Origin: an uncultured Curtobacterium sp.
GTDB taxonomy: Bacteria; Actinomycetota; Actinomycetes; Actinomycetales; Microbacteriaceae
NCBI GenBank assembly: GCA_913774725.1
Contig: CAJYIG010000305.1
Coordinates: 1-28,029 of the forward strand
Direction of reading: 5' to 3'
Length of the DNA: 28,029 bases
Shown: positions 26,473-28,029 of the stretch, one piece after another
How positions within the stretch are numbered: the stretch's first letter is position 1
Layout: each line of letters starts with the position of its first letter
Position numbers and translations under genes: made by a program
The notes under the pieces: model-generated
What the model was told of the DNA's origin: nothing
The model's input: only the letters and a program-made list of their open reading frames with translations
Databases searched by the model: none

Positions 26473-27536
26473 CTGGCCCGCTTCTTCGCGGGGGCCTTCT
26501 TCGCGGGAGCCTTCTCCGCCGCCGGCTTCTTCGCCGGTGTCTTCTTCGCCGGACTCTTCTTCGCGGGCGTCTTCGTCGCGGCGGTCTTCCGCGCCGGTGC
26601 CTGCTTCGTCTCCGTCGTCGCATCCCCGTCGTCGTCCGCACCAGCGGGACCGGACGACGAGCGTGAGCCGGACGACGAACGCGACCCCGAGCCTCCAGAC
26701 CGGGACGAGGACCGGGACGACGACCGCGACGATCCCGACGAGCCGGACCGCTTCTTGTCCACCGAGGCCCGCAGGGCCGCCATCAGGTCGATGACGTCCC
26801 CGCCCTCGTCGGCGTCCTCGTCCTCGGAGCGCTCGCCGAACGTCTCCGCGGTGTCGACGTCGTCGCCGGCCTCGAGCTTCGCGTCGATGAGCTGCTGCAG
26901 TTCCTCCTGGTAGGAGTCCGTGTAGCGGTCGGGGTCGAAGTCCGCGGACATGCTCTCGACGAGCGACGACGACATCTTCAGCTCGTTCGCGCTCACCTTC
27001 ACCGACTTGTCGAGGGACGAGAAGTCCGCCGCCCGGACCTCGTCGCCCCACAGCAGCCCCTGCAGCAGGATGACGTCGTCGTTCACCCGGAGCACCCCGA
27101 GCCGGGTCTTCTGCCGGAGCGTGAACTGCACGATGGCCAGCCGGTCGGTCTTCGCGAGCGTCTCGCGGAGCAGCACGTACGCCTTGGGGGAGCGGGAGTC
27201 CGGCTCGAGGTAGTAGGACTTCTCGAACATCATCGGGTCGACCTGCTCGACGGGCACGAACTCGAGGACCTCGATCTCGTGCGACTGCTCCTCGGGCAGC
27301 TGCCTGAAGTCGTCCGCGGTCAGCACGACCGTCTTCTCACCGTCGTCGTAGGCGCGCTGGATGTCGGCGTACTCGACCTCGTGCCCGAACTCGCACACGC
27401 GCTTGTACCGGATGCGACCCTTGTCCTCGTCGTGGACCTGGTGCAGGGAGACGTCGTGGGTCTCGGTCGCCGCGTACACCTTGATCGGCACGTTGACGAG
27501 TCCGAACGCGATGGAGCCCTTCCAGATCGACCTCAT
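26469..27536 (-). CDS. ku: Non-homologous end joining protein Ku
   Basis: A 355-aa homodimeric DNA-end-binding protein of bacterial non-homologous end joining. It starts MRSIWKGSIAFGLVNVPIKVYAATE, the typical Ku opening, with QVHDEDKGRIRYKRVCEFG, FEKSYYLEPD, and ADFDPDRYTDSYQEEL of the Ku core (to about residue 250). A Ser/Gly/Arg-rich linker (about 265-300) and a lysine/alanine-rich tail (PAKKTPAKKP repeats, last 45 residues) follow, as in other actinobacterial Ku with extended DNA-binding tails. CATCAT sits 6 nt before the ATG at 27536. No ligase D gene is in the window. The frame continues upstream to 27665 without support. Confidence 0.95.
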   Translation of the reverse strand: MRSIWKGSIAFGLVNVPIKVYAATETHDVSLHQVHDEDKGRIRYKRVCEFGHEVEYADIQRAYDDGEKTVVLTADDFRQLPEEQSHEIEVLEFVPVEQVDPMMFEKSYYLEPDSRSPKAYVLLRETLAKTDRLAIVQFTLRQKTRLGVLRVNDDVILLQGLLWGDEVRAADFSSLDKSVKVSANELKMSSSLVESMSADFDPDRYTDSYQEELQQLIDAKLEAGDDVDTAETFGERSEDEDADEGGDVIDLMAALRASVDKKRSGSSGSSRSSSRSSSRSGGSGSRSSSGSRSSSGPAGADDDGDATTETKQAPARKTAATKTPAKKSPAKKTPAKKPAAEKAPAKKAPAKKRAS

Positions 27537-27628
27537 GGGCACATGATGCCCGCGGATCCGGCGACGGGCCCTCAGTTCCGGGCGGATGGATAGCCGCGCA
27601 CGACGCCGGAGGGCGTATCGTGCCGCCC

Positions 27629-28029
27629 ATGACGGGGGAACACGGCACCGGTGCCACGAACGCATCCGCTCCGGCGGACGACGACCGGATCGACGCCGCG
27701 GGGTGGTGGCAGCTCGTCGCCCTCGCGGTCGGCGGGGCGGTGGTGCCGACGGTGTACTTCGTGCTGCGACCCGGCCCGGTGCCGTGGGTCGCGGTCGTCG
27801 TGCTCGGTCTCGCGCTCGTGGTGGTGCTCCCCGCTACCCAGGTCTGGTCCTGGTCGCGACGGGGCGGTCGGGCCGCGGTGGTGGCCACGCGGCGGTGGGT
27901 GGACGAGGGCCGTGTGCCCCCGGAGGTGCCGGAGGCGGTCTGGCGCCCCCGCATGCAGCAGTGGACGGCGGACGCGCGCCGGCGACGGACGAGCGGGTGG
28001 ATGTTCGTCGGGCTCGCCGCGCTGTGGGC
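27629..28029 (+). CDS. Putative membrane protein, N-terminal part (cut by window edge)
   Basis: An open frame from ATG 27629 to the end of the window, at least 133 residues without a stop. After a polar start (MTGEHGTGATNASAPADDD) come two hydrophobic segments, LVALAVGGAVVPTVYFVL and VPWVAVVVLGLALVVVLPA, then a basic loop (SWSRRGGRAAVVATRRWVD, RPRMQQWTADARRRR) and the beginning of a third segment GWMFVGLAALW. The family was not recognised. TATCGT lies 7 nt before the ATG, like the leaderless signals elsewhere. Divergent from Ku. Confidence 0.75.
   Translation, partial: MTGEHGTGATNASAPADDDRIDAAGWWQLVALAVGGAVVPTVYFVLRPGPVPWVAVVVLGLALVVVLPATQVWSWSRRGGRAAVVATRRWVDEGRVPPEVPEAVWRPRMQQWTADARRRRTSGWMFVGLAALW

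Overview
The window is about 28 kb of very GC-rich DNA (roughly 70% G+C) with third-position G/C codon use, frequent GTG starts, many ATGA/GTGA stop-start overlaps and lipoprotein signal peptides. Together with Ku carrying a lysine-rich tail and DUF6314/DUF6328-type proteins, this points to a high-GC actinobacterium, most likely Microbacteriaceae (Curtobacterium-like). The genus is inference. No rRNA, tRNA, transposase, phage gene or CRISPR array was seen, so this looks like chromosomal accessory and housekeeping territory.

Layout. (1) 1-5720, minus strand: a peptide-importer operon in the order lipoprotein binding protein, DppB-like permease, DppC-like permease, a gamma-glutamyltransferase-family enzyme without signal peptide, and an ATPase cut by the window edge. 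A near-perfect 18-bp palindrome lies in its promoter region. (2) 5878-7443: an AlkD-like HEAT-repeat protein facing a polysaccharide deacetylase lipoprotein, with a large palindrome between them. (3) 7444-11214: a 19-bp tandem repeat, a formaldehyde-dehydrogenase-like zinc alcohol dehydrogenase, an NAD-dependent epimerase, a DUF6314 protein and a pentapeptide-repeat protein. (4) 11199-12872: a thioredoxin-reductase-like flavoprotein divergent from an XRE-cupin regulator, sharing a dyad operator. (5) 12884-17188: a lipoprotein, a family 2 glycosyltransferase, an apparently N-truncated DUF3618-like protein, an MBL-fold hydrolase, a HAD phosphatase and a GNAT acetyltransferase. (6) 17236-19544: a TetR regulator and a DHA2 efflux pump, with a dyad operator over the probable promoter. 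(7) 19712-24261: a LacI regulator divergent from a nucleoside-salvage operon (nucleoside hydrolase, MFS transporter, ribokinase), with two inverted operators on the promoter. (8) 24292-28029: a Ppx/GppA phosphatase, an ABM-domain membrane protein, a DUF6328 membrane protein, Ku, and a partial membrane protein.

The clearest functional units are the gamma-glutamyl-peptide/peptide uptake operon, the LacI-controlled nucleoside to base plus ribose-5-phosphate pathway, and the self-regulated TetR/efflux pair. The most unusual non-coding signals are three repeat or palindrome elements: an 88-bp palindrome at 6509-6596, a 19-bp tandem repeat at 7581-7637, and a 104-bp palindrome with internal 19-bp periodicity at 19564-19667. 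In addition, a TANNNT-like hexamer recurs exactly 6 nt before the start codons of many first genes, suggesting widespread leaderless transcription.
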